A DNA stretch of 56,609 bases, from the NCBI RefSeq assembly GCF_026013475.1, contig NZ_JAPDPH010000020.1, positions 1 through 56,609 of the forward strand, in the 5' to 3' direction. This document shows positions 31,164 through 40,591 of this stretch, piece after piece. A model generated the notes under the pieces. The model was given only the letters and a program-made list of their open reading frames with translations. It did no database searches and was not told the origin of the DNA. How positions within the stretch are numbered: position 1 is the stretch's first letter; each line of letters opens with the position of its first letter. Origin of the DNA: Micromonospora yasonensis. GTDB lineage: Bacteria > Actinomycetota > Actinomycetes > Mycobacteriales > Micromonosporaceae. The position numbers and the translations under genes are program-made.

Positions 31164-33695
31164 ATGACCGCGTTGTCGCAAGCTGCCGAAGGTGAGCAGA
31201 CCCCCTGGCACGCCTTGGACACCGTGGCGGTGTTGTCGCGACTGAACGCCACGGTGGAAGGGCTGGCCGAGCCGGAGCGGGTGGCGCGCCGGGCGCGGTA
31301 CGGGGCCAACGCCGTACGCACCCGCAAGCCCAAGCGGTGGCCGGCCGAACTGGCCGAGTCCTTGACCGAGCCGCTGCAGCTGCTCCTGATCGCGGTGGCG
31401 GCACTGTCGGCCGTGTTCGGCGAACTGTCCGACGCGCTGGTGATCGCAGCGGTGATCGCCACCGTGGCGGTGCTGGAGACGGCTACCGAGATGCGCGCCG
31501 CCAAGGCGATCGACGCCCTGCGTCAGATGAGCGCCCCCGCCGCCCGGCTGATCACCCCCCAGGGTCGGGTTCAGGTCCCGGCGGCCGAGCTGGTGCCCGG
31601 TGACGTGATCATCATCGAGGCGGGAGACATCGTGCCCGCCGACGCCCGGGTGCTGTCCGCCGCCGGGCTGAAGACCGACGAGTCCACCCTGACCGGGGAG
31701 GCCCAGCCCGCCGGCAAATCCGGTGAGCCGGTCGCCGGGACGACGGACCTGGCCGAACGTTCCAGCATGATCTACGCGGGCAGCCCGGTGGTTGCCGGGG
31801 AAGCCACCGCGGTCGTGGTCGCCATCGGCGCCGACAGTGAGCTGGGGCGTATCGGCAGGCTGGTCACCGACGCCAAGGAGCCACCCACCGGACTGCAGAA
31901 GGCGCTGTCCCAGCTGGCCCGCGCCGTGCTGGTCCTCGCCGTCGCCGCCAGCGTCCTGGTCCCCCTGGTAGGCGTGCTGGCCGGGCAGCCGTGGCGGGAC
32001 ATGCTCCTGTCCGGGTTGACCGTCGCGTTCGCCACCGTCCCCGAAGAACTGCCCATCCTCGTCGTCGTCCTGCTGGCCGTCGGTGGCCGGCAACTCGCCC
32101 GTCGGGGTGCCCTGCTGCGCCGGCTCAAGGCCGGGGAAACCCTCGGCGCGGTCACGGCCGTGGTGACCGACAAGACCGGCACCCTGACCGAGAACCGGCT
32201 CACCCTGGCCGGCATCGACGGTGATCGCAGCCAGGTCCTCGCCGTGGCGGTGGCCACCCAGCCGCCCGCCGGGCACGGCCGCGAACCCCTGGAGGAACAG
32301 CTCGCCACCGCGGCCGTCGAAGCCGGCGTCACGCCACCGGTCGACGAGGTGGCGGCGTTCCCGTTCGACCCGGTCCGCAAGCTGGTCGCCCGCGCCCACC
32401 AGCACGCCGACGGCACCGGTGCGGTCGTGGTGTCGGTGGCCGGCGCGCCGGAGCAGCTTCTCCCCCGCTGCGACCTGCCGCCCGAGCAGCGGACCGCCGT
32501 CGAGACGCGGGTGGGTGAGCTTTCCCGGCAGGGCATGCGGGTCATCGCCTTCGCCCGTCAGGAGACCACCGGGGTTCCGGCCGACCAGGACAGCGCGGCG
32601 AGCGGGCTCACCTATGTGGGGGTGGCCTGGTTCGCCGATCCCCTGCGCGACGGGGTGCCGCAAGCCGCCGCCGATCTGACCGCCGCCGGGGTGAAGACGA
32701 TCGTGGTCACCGGTGACCACCCCGCCACCGCCGCCGCGATCGCCGCGCAGGCCGGGCTCCCGCCCGGGCACCTGATCGGCAGTGGCGAAACCCTCGACCA
32801 GCTCTCCGACACCGACCTGGACGCCCACCTCGTGCACGGCACGGTGATCGCCCGCGCCACCCCGGCCGCCAAACACCGCATCGTCGACGTTCTACAGCGG
32901 CGAGGCGAGGTGGTCGCGGTGACCGGAGACGGCGCCAACGACGCCCCCGCCCTCGCCGCCGCCGACGTCGGTATCGCCATGGGCGCACGTGGCGCCGATC
33001 TGGCCCGCGCCGCAGCCGACCTCGTGCTCACCGACGACGCCTACCCCACCGTGGTGGCCGCGATCGGCAAGGGCCGCAACATCTCCGCCCAACTACGCCG
33101 GGCGGTCGCCTTCTACCTCGGCGCCAAGCTCGCCCTCGTGATCGTGCTGCTGGCCGCGCTCGCCGGAGGATGGCCGATCCCGTTCGCCCCGGTCCACATC
33201 GTCCTGCTGGAGATCTTCATGGACCTCGGCGCGTCGGTGGCGTTCGTGGCCGAACCCGCGGCACCCGACGCGATGCGCCGGCCACCCCGGCCGGCTGGTG
33301 CCCGGTTCCTCGACCGGTCGGTGCTGTCGGCGATCCTCGCCGTCGCCGCGACTCTCACCGCCGCCACCCTCCCCTGCTACCTGCTGCTCACCCACGTCGG
33401 AACCGAAGCCGCCCGCTCCGGCGCCGTACTCGGCTGGCTGGCCGGACACGCCCTGATCGCCTGGACGCTGCGCACCCAGCCATGGCTGTCCTGGCGGGCC
33501 AACCCGGCCTTCCCGGCCTGGGCGGTCGCCGCGCTCACCGCCGGGCTGCTCCTGACCCTCACCGCTGCGGGCCGCCCGGTCCACCTCACCCCGCTGGCCA
33601 GCGCCCAGGTTGCCACCGTGGCCGTGGTGATCGTCCTCGCGGTCGCCGCCGCAACCGCGATCGAGCGGCTGCTGCGATTGTCCCGGCGCCTGTAG
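31164..33695 (+). CDS. Cation-transporting P-type ATPase
   Basis: An 843-residue P-type ATPase. It has an N-terminal cation ATPase domain ('PWHALDTVAVLSRL'), actuator motif 'LTGE' (176-179), phosphorylation site 'DKTGT' (Asp336), nucleotide-domain 'KLVARA' and 'TGDGANDAPA' hinge, and about ten membrane helices. The fourth helix carries 'VPEELP' (293-297), a variant of the 'PEGLP' of calcium-type pumps, so the ion cannot be named. There is no CPC motif and no N-terminal metal-binding CxxC, so it is not a classical copper/zinc P1B pump. It is downstream of the ChrB-like gene and upstream of the multicopper oxidase. Confidence 0.92.
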   Translation: MTALSQAAEGEQTPWHALDTVAVLSRLNATVEGLAEPERVARRARYGANAVRTRKPKRWPAELAESLTEPLQLLLIAVAALSAVFGELSDALVIAAVIATVAVLETATEMRAAKAIDALRQMSAPAARLITPQGRVQVPAAELVPGDVIIIEAGDIVPADARVLSAAGLKTDESTLTGEAQPAGKSGEPVAGTTDLAERSSMIYAGSPVVAGEATAVVVAIGADSELGRIGRLVTDAKEPPTGLQKALSQLARAVLVLAVAASVLVPLVGVLAGQPWRDMLLSGLTVAFATVPEELPILVVVLLAVGGRQLARRGALLRRLKAGETLGAVTAVVTDKTGTLTENRLTLAGIDGDRSQVLAVAVATQPPAGHGREPLEEQLATAAVEAGVTPPVDEVAAFPFDPVRKLVARAHQHADGTGAVVVSVAGAPEQLLPRCDLPPEQRTAVETRVGELSRQGMRVIAFARQETTGVPADQDSAASGLTYVGVAWFADPLRDGVPQAAADLTAAGVKTIVVTGDHPATAAAIAAQAGLPPGHLIGSGETLDQLSDTDLDAHLVHGTVIARATPAAKHRIVDVLQRRGEVVAVTGDGANDAPALAAADVGIAMGARGADLARAAADLVLTDDAYPTVVAAIGKGRNISAQLRRAVAFYLGAKLALVIVLLAALAGGWPIPFAPVHIVLLEIFMDLGASVAFVAEPAAPDAMRRPPRPAGARFLDRSVLSAILAVAATLTAATLPCYLLLTHVGTEAARSGAVLGWLAGHALIAWTLRTQPWLSWRANPAFPAWAVAALTAGLLLTLTAAGRPVHLTPLASAQVATVAVVIVLAVAAATAIERLLRLSRRL

Positions 33696-33850
33696 CCGCA
33701 ACCCAACCCAAGCGACGGCTCCCGGGAAGGACAGCGCAGGGTGCCTGTTCCCACCGGTTGGCAGCGGCTTGCGCGCTCACGGCGCCCGCGATGATGACGG
33801 TATGGTCCGGTGGCGGCGGGCAGATCATCGACGTTGAGCAGGGGTGACAG

Positions 33851-35812
33851 GTGTTCCTCTGGGTGCATTACACCGACATGGTGATCGCGTTGCTGGCTGT
33901 GCCCGCCGCCGTGGCGGCGCTCTGGGCTGCGATGCGTCTCCCGGCCTCGCCAGGCACAGGGCCTTCGCGGATGTGGCGTCTGCTGTTCGGGCTGTTGCTC
34001 GGCGGGGCTGCGCTGCGGGTGGTTGCCGCGCTGCTTCTGCTGCGCGACGGGTGGGACTTCGCCGGGCCGAGGTTGGTGTTCGTCGTGCCGGCGCTGGTGG
34101 TGATCGCGGCGGGGTACGGGGTGTGGGTGCGCCCGATGCTGCGATCGCCAGCTGGTGAGGGGCGAGTAGCCGCCTGGCCGGGCGACTACTGGGCGGCGAT
34201 GGTCGCGGCCGGTGTGGTGCTGGTGGCCAGCGCGGCGCAGTTGGTCGGCACGGGCGGCGCCGCGGTGACCGGTGTCGGTGTGCTCGGCATTGCCGCGGTG
34301 GGATCGGTGTGGCGGCGGGCCCGGTGGTGTCGGCGGTCGGCCGGCCGGTGGTGGCGTACGGCGGCGAAGGGCGCTCTCGGCGCCGCGCTGGCCGCTGCGG
34401 TGTTGGTGGGATGGTCCACGGCCAGCCAGTTACCGGCGCGCAGCAGCATGACCGGGAGCCCCGTCGACACCGGCGGCAGCACGATCGGCCATGCCCACCA
34501 CGGCGGTATCAGTGTGACCACGTTGACCGGCACCGACACGGCGGGCGTACCGGCACGCCGGTTCACCCTGACCGCGCAGGCCGCCACGGTCGAGCTGGAC
34601 TCGGGCCAGCGGGTGGAGGCGTGGACGTTCAACGGCGTCACTCCTGGCCCGCAGCTGCGGGTCCGGCAAGGGGACCTGGTGGAGGTGACCCTGGTCAACC
34701 AGCTGCCCGGCGTCGGGGTGACCCTGCACTGGCACGGCGTGGACGTGCCCAACGCGATGGACGGCGTGGCCGGGGTGACCCAGGACGCGGTCCCGCCGGG
34801 CGGCCGTTTCGTGTACCGGTTTCGGGCCACGCAGGTCGGCACATACTGGTACCACTCCCACGAGATGTCCTCGGTCCAGGTCCGTCGGGGCCTGTTCGGG
34901 GCGCTCGTGGTCCTGCCCGCCGACGCGCCCGAGCAGAGCGACGCCGTCGATGAGACGGTGCTGCGGCACACCTGGATCGACGAGGACGGCGTCGCGTCCC
35001 TCGGCGTGACGACCGGCGCGCAGCGGCGACAGGTGCCGGCCGGCCGGCAGGTACGGCTACGGCTGGTCAACACCGACGGAAACCCCGCCACCTTCACCCT
35101 GACCGGCGCCCCGCTGCGGGTCGTCGCGATCGACGGCACCGACGTGCACGAACCGAACGTGCTCCACGGCGTGCGGATCCTGGTCGGCGGTGGGTCCCGC
35201 TACGACCTGGCATTCACCATGCCCGACCAGCCGGTTGTTCTCCGCGCGGACGGCCCGACGATCGTCTACAGCCCCGACGGGAACGCCGGTCCAGGCCGCG
35301 AAAGCCCGGCGCCGGCGTTGCTGGACCCCGCCCGCTACGGCACCCCCGCCGCCACCCCGTTCGGGGCGGCCAGCCACGTCGACCGGCGCTTCACGCTACG
35401 CGTCGACGAGCGGCTGGGCTTCTACGACGGCCGCCCGGCAGTGCGGTACACACTCAACAACCGGTCGTTCCCGGACGTGCCGATGCTCATGGTCGCCCCC
35501 GGTGACCTGGTCGAGGTCACCTACGTCAACCGAAGCGGCCAGCACCACCCCATGCACCTGCACGGCCACCACATGCTGGTGCTGAGCCGGGACGGCCGGC
35601 CCACGAGCGGGAGCCCGTGGTGGGTCGACACCCTCGACGTCGGGCCAGGCGAGACCTACCGGGTGGCGTTCCGGGCGGACAACCCGGGGATCTGGATGGA
35701 CCACTGTCACAACCTCGAACACGCCGCCAACGGCATGATCCTGCACCTGGGCTACGCGGGCATCACCACGCCGTTCCAGACGGGGCACGGCACCGCCAAC
35801 CACCCGGAATAG
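33851..35812 (+). CDS. Multicopper oxidase with N-terminal membrane domain
   Basis: A 653-residue protein. The first 200 residues hold about five or six hydrophobic segments; then comes an extracytoplasmic multicopper oxidase. Copper ligands are all present: 'HWHG' (His293), 'HSHE' (His335), 'HPMHLHGHH' (566-574) and 'HCHNLEHAANGM' (618 on). A Met after the last His block is the usual type-1 axial ligand. Such enzymes oxidise Cu(I), Mn(II), Fe(II) or phenols with O2. The fused membrane part anchors it, or might accept electrons. GTG has AGGGGTG upstream. It follows the P-type ATPase by 155 bases; a joint metal-handling role is plausible. Confidence 0.92.
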   Translation: MFLWVHYTDMVIALLAVPAAVAALWAAMRLPASPGTGPSRMWRLLFGLLLGGAALRVVAALLLLRDGWDFAGPRLVFVVPALVVIAAGYGVWVRPMLRSPAGEGRVAAWPGDYWAAMVAAGVVLVASAAQLVGTGGAAVTGVGVLGIAAVGSVWRRARWCRRSAGRWWRTAAKGALGAALAAAVLVGWSTASQLPARSSMTGSPVDTGGSTIGHAHHGGISVTTLTGTDTAGVPARRFTLTAQAATVELDSGQRVEAWTFNGVTPGPQLRVRQGDLVEVTLVNQLPGVGVTLHWHGVDVPNAMDGVAGVTQDAVPPGGRFVYRFRATQVGTYWYHSHEMSSVQVRRGLFGALVVLPADAPEQSDAVDETVLRHTWIDEDGVASLGVTTGAQRRQVPAGRQVRLRLVNTDGNPATFTLTGAPLRVVAIDGTDVHEPNVLHGVRILVGGGSRYDLAFTMPDQPVVLRADGPTIVYSPDGNAGPGRESPAPALLDPARYGTPAATPFGAASHVDRRFTLRVDERLGFYDGRPAVRYTLNNRSFPDVPMLMVAPGDLVEVTYVNRSGQHHPMHLHGHHMLVLSRDGRPTSGSPWWVDTLDVGPGETYRVAFRADNPGIWMDHCHNLEHAANGMILHLGYAGITTPFQTGHGTANHPE

Positions 35813-35925
35813 GCCTGCGGCGAGGCGTCGCCCGAGGCGAACCCGTCACGCGACTCGACGCTGGCAGGCACCCTCCGCGACCGCTCTCTCTACCGCTGTC
35901 CGAGTAGGGGCACTGATCTTCCTGC

Positions 35926-37473
35926 TCAGTGGACGGCTCGGTCGGTGTCGGCCCAGTGCTGCTTGCGCAGTTCGCGCTTGAGGATCTTGCCGGCGCCGGA
36001 GACCGGCAGGGCCTCCACGAAGCTGACGCTTCGGGGCAGCTTGTAGTTGGCGATGCGGTCGCGGCAGAAGTCCCGCAGTTCCTCCGGGCTGACGGTGGCG
36101 CCCGGTATCAGCACGACCACAGCGTGGACGCGTTCGCCCCAGTTGTCATCCGGTACGCCGATCACGGCGCACTGCTGGACCACCGGATGATTGGCGAGGG
36201 CGTTCTCGACCTCGGCGGAGTAGACGTTCTCCCCGCCCGTGATGATCATGTCCTTGATCCGGTCGACGACGAACACATAGCCCCGCTCGTCCATGTAGCC
36301 GCCGTCGCCGGTGTGCATCCACCCGCCACGGAGCGCGGCGGCGGTCTCCTCGGGTCTGTTCCAGTAGCCCTGCATGACGTGGTCACCGCGCACGATGATC
36401 TCGCCGACCACGCCGCGCGGCACCTCGTTGTCCTCGGCGTCGACGATGCGCACCTCCGAGTGGGCCGCGGCGCGGCCACCGGAGCGGGCCAGGACCGGGT
36501 CGTCGTGGTCGGCCGGAGTCAACAAAGTGGCGACCGGAGCGACCTCGGTCATCCCGTAGGCCTGGGTGAACGCGGTGTTCGCCAGCTTCCTGCGGGCCCG
36601 CTGCAGCACCGCTTCGGAGATCGGGGAGGCGCCGTAGATGAGCCGCCGGACGGTGGTCAGGTCCGCCTCGGCCGCCTCGGGCGAGTCGGCCAGCAACTGG
36701 ATCATCGTCGGCACCAGCAGGGCGTCGGTGACGCGGTGCCGGAGGATCGCGTTGACCACGCCGGCGGGGGTGAAGGCCGGCACGATGACATGGGTCGACC
36801 CGGTCAGCATCCCCATGATCCAGACGGCGACGTCGGCCACGTGGAACATCGGGGCCGCGTGGAGCAGGTTGCCGCCGCGGGAGATCGCATCGAGAGTGGC
36901 CAGCGTTCCCATGGCCGAGGTGAGCATGCTGCGGTGGCTGAGCATGACACCCTTGGGGTGGCCGGTGGTGCCGCCGGTGTAGAAGACGCCGTAGAGATCG
37001 TCGCCGCCGCGGCGGGCGTCCTCGACCGGCTCGTGGGCGGCGATCAGGTCTTCGGAGTTCAGCATCCCATCGGGCGTCTCGCCGTCGCCGCAGAAGATCA
37101 CCGTCGCCAGGTTGGGAGCCTTTTCGCGCAGCGCCGGCACCGCGGCGGCAAACATGTCGTCGACCAACAAAACGTTGGTCCCGCAGTCGACCAGCGAATA
37201 GGCCACCTCGCTCCGGCTCCACCGGATGTTCACCAGGTTCACCACCGCATCCGCCCACGGCACGGCGAGCAGGAACTCGTGGTAGCGGTCGCTGTTCAGC
37301 GCCAGGATGCCGACTCGGTCTCCGCGCTGCACCCCCAGCGCCCGCAGCGCGCCGGCGAAGCGCGCCACGCGGCCGGCGGACTCGGCCACGGTGCGGGTCC
37401 GGTCACCGAAGATCGTGAGCAGGCGGTCCGGGCTCTGCTGGACCGCGCGGTGCAGGGATTGAGCGACGTACAT
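35926..37473 (-). CDS. AMP-dependent acyl-CoA synthetase (long-chain fatty acid-CoA ligase type)
   Basis: A 515-residue ligase. It shows the P-loop 'YTGGTTGHPKGVMLSH', the adenylate motif 'AYGMTE', 'TGDGGYMDERGYV', and the C-terminal 'GKILKRELR' with the catalytic lysine. It activates a carboxylic acid with ATP and transfers it to CoA; acyl chain type is unknown. It stands alone behind a promoter with a 12-base palindrome between -35 and -10, so it is likely repressed by a dedicated regulator that is not obvious in the window. Confidence 0.93.
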   Translation of the reverse strand: MYVAQSLHRAVQQSPDRLLTIFGDRTRTVAESAGRVARFAGALRALGVQRGDRVGILALNSDRYHEFLLAVPWADAVVNLVNIRWSRSEVAYSLVDCGTNVLLVDDMFAAAVPALREKAPNLATVIFCGDGETPDGMLNSEDLIAAHEPVEDARRGGDDLYGVFYTGGTTGHPKGVMLSHRSMLTSAMGTLATLDAISRGGNLLHAAPMFHVADVAVWIMGMLTGSTHVIVPAFTPAGVVNAILRHRVTDALLVPTMIQLLADSPEAAEADLTTVRRLIYGASPISEAVLQRARRKLANTAFTQAYGMTEVAPVATLLTPADHDDPVLARSGGRAAAHSEVRIVDAEDNEVPRGVVGEIIVRGDHVMQGYWNRPEETAAALRGGWMHTGDGGYMDERGYVFVVDRIKDMIITGGENVYSAEVENALANHPVVQQCAVIGVPDDNWGERVHAVVVLIPGATVSPEELRDFCRDRIANYKLPRSVSFVEALPVSGAGKILKRELRKQHWADTDRAVH

Positions 37474-37529
37474 CAGATGCCTCGCCCTTCGCCTCAGCTT
37501 GTGAATCCCGCTACGAGAACGGTGCCGAC

Positions 37530-37558
37530 ATATTGCCCTCGTGTGTATACACAGTCAA
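37530..37558 (-). promoter_or_regulatory. Promoter with embedded palindrome TGTGTATACACA
   Basis: On the minus strand TTGACT (37553-37558), 17 bases, CAATAT (37530-37535). The perfect 12-base palindrome TGTGTATACACA (37542-37553) fills most of the spacer and touches the -35. A repressor bound here would block RNA polymerase. The sequence fits GntR- or TetR-type sites. It serves the acyl-CoA ligase gene, whose ATG is about 57 bases downstream. Confidence 0.65.
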
Positions 37559-37661
37559 GGCACACCGATTGCTGAGTGAACCCTCGTTCGTCCGAACTGG
37601 AGGCATGTGTTGGACAGCGGTCATCCCACCACGGCTCTTCGCTGGCATCGGTGACTGGCGC

Positions 37662-38117
37662 TCACTCCACCAGTTGTGCTTCCTTAGCCGGCTCGTGCTG
37701 CCTCTCGCCGGCGCGGACGACCCGGGCGTGCCACCAGACGACGAGCGGCAGCGCGACGAGTTCCAACACCAACGCGGTCCCGAACACTGGATTCGGCCAG
37801 CCCACGGCCAGGACCGACATCAGCCGGCCGAACCCGCCGACAACCGCGATCACGAGGATCGCCCGGGTGACGATCGCCCGCTCCTCGAGCCGGAACAGTG
37901 ACCACCAGAGCCCGACGCCGGCCGCCAGCCAGTAGGCGTCGATGAAGCGGTAGTTGTTGTCGACGCTGACCGGGGTCGACGCGCCGCCGGGTATGAAGGC
38001 CGGCCCGATGAGGAGCCCCGCCAGCCCCGATACGACGGGCACCGTGGCGAGTACCGCCAGCACGACCATGAGTGCTCTCCGCCCCGCCATCGCCCCCGCC
38101 GTTGTGTTCGTAGGCAC
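37662..38117 (-). CDS. DUF4345-type membrane protein
   Basis: A 151-residue protein with four hydrophobic segments. The pattern 'NYRFIDAYWLAAGVGLWWSL' and 'GGFGRLMSVLAVGWPNPVF' is that of DUF4345, small four-helix membrane proteins with no known function. The GTG at 38117 lies 18 bases after a TAGAGT box; an ATG at 38090 is an alternative. It stands alone. The gap 37474-37661 holds only the ligase promoter. Confidence 0.72.
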   Translation of the reverse strand: MPTNTTAGAMAGRRALMVVLAVLATVPVVSGLAGLLIGPAFIPGGASTPVSVDNNYRFIDAYWLAAGVGLWWSLFRLEERAIVTRAILVIAVVGGFGRLMSVLAVGWPNPVFGTALVLELVALPLVVWWHARVVRAGERQHEPAKEAQLVE

Positions 38118-38378
38118 GCATAGACCGACGTCGTCACTCTATGGCGGTGCGCCGCGTGCCGCCAGTTGCCTGTGTGTCGGTGACCCGACCCCGGTCGAGG
38201 GCCGGCTCTGCCACCAGCCATCCCGCTCGCGGCCCGCGACGGTGAGGTGGTCTGCCTGGACACCTCGGTGCCGTCACCTCGGCCAGCCGCGCGGCGATCT
38301 CGCCATGGGTCAGGCCCTTTGCCGACAATGGATATCGGCTGCCGGGTCTCCCACAACCTGATCCGGCTGGTGCCACGG

Positions 38379-38702
38379 TCAGCCCTCGAAGGTCTGCTTG
38401 GCCGCCGCTACGGCGGACATGGCCCGGGGCCATCCGGTGTAGAACGCCAGGTGGGTGATCGCCTCGACGATCTCGGCCTGGGTGAGGCCGTTCTGCTTGC
38501 CGAGGTTGAGGTGGAACGGCAACTGTTCGCTGTTGCTACCAGCGACCAGGGCCGCGATGGTGATCAGGCTGCGGTCGCGCGGCGCGAGGTCGGCGCGTTC
38601 CCAGACGTCGGCGAAGAGCACGTCGTCGGTGAGGGAGACGAGCTTGGGCGCGAAGGTTCCGAGCATCTTCTGGGCGGCGCTCTGCTGAGCGGTTTCGGAC
38701 AT
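38379..38702 (-). CDS. Carboxymuconolactone decarboxylase-family protein
   Basis: A 107-residue CMD/AhpD-fold protein. It contains 'DRSLITIAALVAGSNSEQLPFHL', 'GLTQAEIVEAITHLAFYTGWP' and 'AMSAVAAAKQTF', the conserved face of CMD domains. No CxxC is present, so it is not an AhpD-like peroxidase; decarboxylase or unknown chemistry is more likely. The ATG has an excellent GGAGGAGG. It is last in a set with the cupin and the zinc dehydrogenase; CMD plus cupin pairs are frequent in bacteria. Confidence 0.9.
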   Translation of the reverse strand: MSETAQQSAAQKMLGTFAPKLVSLTDDVLFADVWERADLAPRDRSLITIAALVAGSNSEQLPFHLNLGKQNGLTQAEIVEAITHLAFYTGWPRAMSAVAAAKQTFEG

Positions 38703-38771
38703 CCCCGTCCTCCTCCTGCTGGTCGATTGGCGGGCCGCCGGCCGCGGGACGACGCGGCCGACGGCACGTGG

Positions 38772-39182
38772 TCACGCGGGCGGCCGGCCGTACTCGTCGT
38801 CGGTCACGTGCTCGCCCCACTGCGTTTCCGGCCCGTCCTGTCCTGGGGCGAGGCCGTCCCAGATGGCCAGGTGGGTCATGAAGTGGTCGGGGGCGGCGCC
38901 GTGCCAGTGCCACTCACCGGGCGGGCACCAGACGGTGTCGCCCGGGCGAATGACGACGACCTCGCCTCCGCGCGACTGGGTCAGCCCGATGCCCTCGGTG
39001 ACGTGCAACAGTTGCCCGTTGGCGTGCCGGTGCCAGGCAGTGCGGGCGCCGGGGGCGAAGTGCACCGCGTTGCACCGGCCGATGGACGGCCCGGCCATGG
39101 GAACGATCTGGTCGAACCAGACGTCGCCGGTGAACCAGTCGGCCGGTCCCTTGACCGACGGCTGCGTACTCAGAATCTCCAA
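38772..39182 (-). CDS. Cupin-domain protein, hydroxynitrile-lyase-like
   Basis: A 136-residue single-domain cupin. Metal-binding residues are in 'TAWHRHANGQLLHVTEGIG' (His-x-His, Gln, His) and the second motif is 'IRPGDTVWCPPGEWHWHGA'. The arrangement resembles the small manganese cupins annotated as (R)-mandelonitrile lyase-like. The start is a TTG at 39182 with GGAGGA five bases upstream, an unusual but well-supported choice. It lies between the dehydrogenase and CMD genes on the same strand. Confidence 0.88.
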   Translation of the reverse strand: MEILSTQPSVKGPADWFTGDVWFDQIVPMAGPSIGRCNAVHFAPGARTAWHRHANGQLLHVTEGIGLTQSRGGEVVVIRPGDTVWCPPGEWHWHGAAPDHFMTHLAIWDGLAPGQDGPETQWGEHVTDDEYGRPPA

Positions 39183-39213
39183 GGTGTCCTCCTGTGTGGG
39201 TCGACGACGCCAG

Positions 39214-39258
39214 TCAGGTGGTCTGGCCCCCGTCGACGACCAGGCTCCGCGTTGCCGC
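39214..39258 (-). pseudogene. C-terminal remnant of a short-chain dehydrogenase
   Basis: Fourteen codons 'AATRSLVVDGGQTT' then TGA, matching the universal SDR ending 'ITG-SLVVDGGQT'. A TAG stop sits immediately upstream in the same frame (39259-39261). Only the last residues survive, 131 bases downstream of position 39345 and inside the gap between the zinc dehydrogenase and cupin genes. It suggests that an SDR gene was deleted from this operon. The match is short. Confidence 0.4.
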
Positions 39259-39314
39259 CTATTCAGCCCCCGTGAGCGCAGCCAGGGCGGCCAGCCCCCA
39301 CGAGGCGCAGGTCG

Positions 39315-40337
39315 TCAGGGATTGAGGAGGACCTTGATGGCCCGGCGCTCGTCCATGGCCTGGTACCCCTCGGCGGCCTGGTCGAGCGGGAGGGTGAGGT
39401 CGAAGACCTTGCCGGGATCGATCTGCCGGTTCCAGATCAGGGCGATCAGCTCGGGCAGGAAGCGGCGCACCGGCGCCGGGCCGCCGTGCAGGTGGACGTG
39501 GGAGAAGAACAGCTCCTCGCCGGGGAGCCGCACGTCGTGGGCGACTCCGACGTAGCCGACATGGCCGCCGGGACGGGTGGAGCGGATGGACTGCATCATC
39601 GACTCCTGGGTGCCGACCGCCTCGATGACCGAATGCGCCCCGAGACCGTCCGTGAGCTCCTTGATGCGCGCGACGCCCTCATCGCCCCGCTCTGTGACGA
39701 TGTGGGTCGCGCCGTAGTGGGCCGCCAGTTTCTGGCGGGGCTCATGCCGGCTCATCGCGATGATGCGTTCCGCACCGAGCTGCTTGGCGGCCAGCACGGC
39801 GAGCAGCCCGACCGCACCGTCACCGACGACCGCGACGGTCTTGCCCGGTCCGACTTCGGCGGCGACGGCGCCGAACCAGCCGGTGCCCAGCACGTCGGAG
39901 GCGGCGAGGAAGCTCGGGATCAGGTCGTCCGACGGAGTGTCGGGCGTGGTGACCAGGGTGCCGTCGGCCAATGGGACGCGCAGGTACTCGGCCTGGGCGC
40001 CGAGCCCGCCGACGAGTTCCCGGTGGATGCACGAAGACTGGTAGCCAGCCCGGCAGATGACGCAGGTGTTGTCCGAGGCGAAGAACGAGCCGATCACGAA
40101 CTGGCCCGGCTTGATGTTCTTGACCTCGCTGCCGACCTCCTGGACGACGCCGACGTACTCGTGGCCCATCGGGGACGGCCCCTTGACCGCTTCGACGCCC
40201 CGGTACGGCCACAGGTCCGAGCCGCAGATGCAGCTCGCGGACAGGCGGATGATCGCGTCGGTCGGGAGCTGGATCCGGGGGTCCTCCCGCTTTTCCACCC
40301 GGATGTCGCCGGGGGCATGCATGACAACACCACGCAT
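39315..40337 (-). CDS. Zinc-dependent alcohol dehydrogenase
   Basis: A 340-residue MDR enzyme. It has catalytic Cys in 'SCICGSDLWPYRG' and 'MGHEYVGV', and a structural zinc region 'NTCVICRAGYQSSC' with three cysteines (one fewer than the usual four). The coenzyme loop is 'VAVVGDGAVGLLAVLAAKQL'. The class is usually annotated as zinc-dependent dehydrogenase IPR-type alcohol/aldehyde enzymes. The ATG has AAGGGAAGA upstream. It is first in the set with cupin and CMD and divergent from the XRE gene, which may control it. Confidence 0.92.
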   Translation of the reverse strand: MRGVVMHAPGDIRVEKREDPRIQLPTDAIIRLSASCICGSDLWPYRGVEAVKGPSPMGHEYVGVVQEVGSEVKNIKPGQFVIGSFFASDNTCVICRAGYQSSCIHRELVGGLGAQAEYLRVPLADGTLVTTPDTPSDDLIPSFLAASDVLGTGWFGAVAAEVGPGKTVAVVGDGAVGLLAVLAAKQLGAERIIAMSRHEPRQKLAAHYGATHIVTERGDEGVARIKELTDGLGAHSVIEAVGTQESMMQSIRSTRPGGHVGYVGVAHDVRLPGEELFFSHVHLHGGPAPVRRFLPELIALIWNRQIDPGKVFDLTLPLDQAAEGYQAMDERRAIKVLLNP

Positions 40338-40591
40338 AGGTTCTTCCCTTTCCGAAGTACTGGCCGCGATCCGGTCGGTTGGCTTCCCGGCCTACCCGAG
40401 CCGCTGTGCTGATGGCGCCATCCGGGGGTGCTACCCGCCTGGGGCGACGACAGTCCCCCTTGTCACAGCGGCCGGTGGCTGGGTTCATCGCCACCCAGTG
40501 AAACCCCGGCAGCACCCGCTCAGGGAGTTTCTCCTGGAAGGTGTACTGACAGGGCACCCCACGGGCCGGCGGTGACACGTACGGTCGAGAC

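Noticed and set aside
38242..38340. Minus-strand stretch resembling a LuxR-type helix ('KGLTHGEIAARLAEV')
   Set aside because: Only about 15 residues look alike, the rest of the frame is Arg/Pro-rich noise, and no receiver or full HTH domain is present. It may be a relic, but the support is too thin to list.
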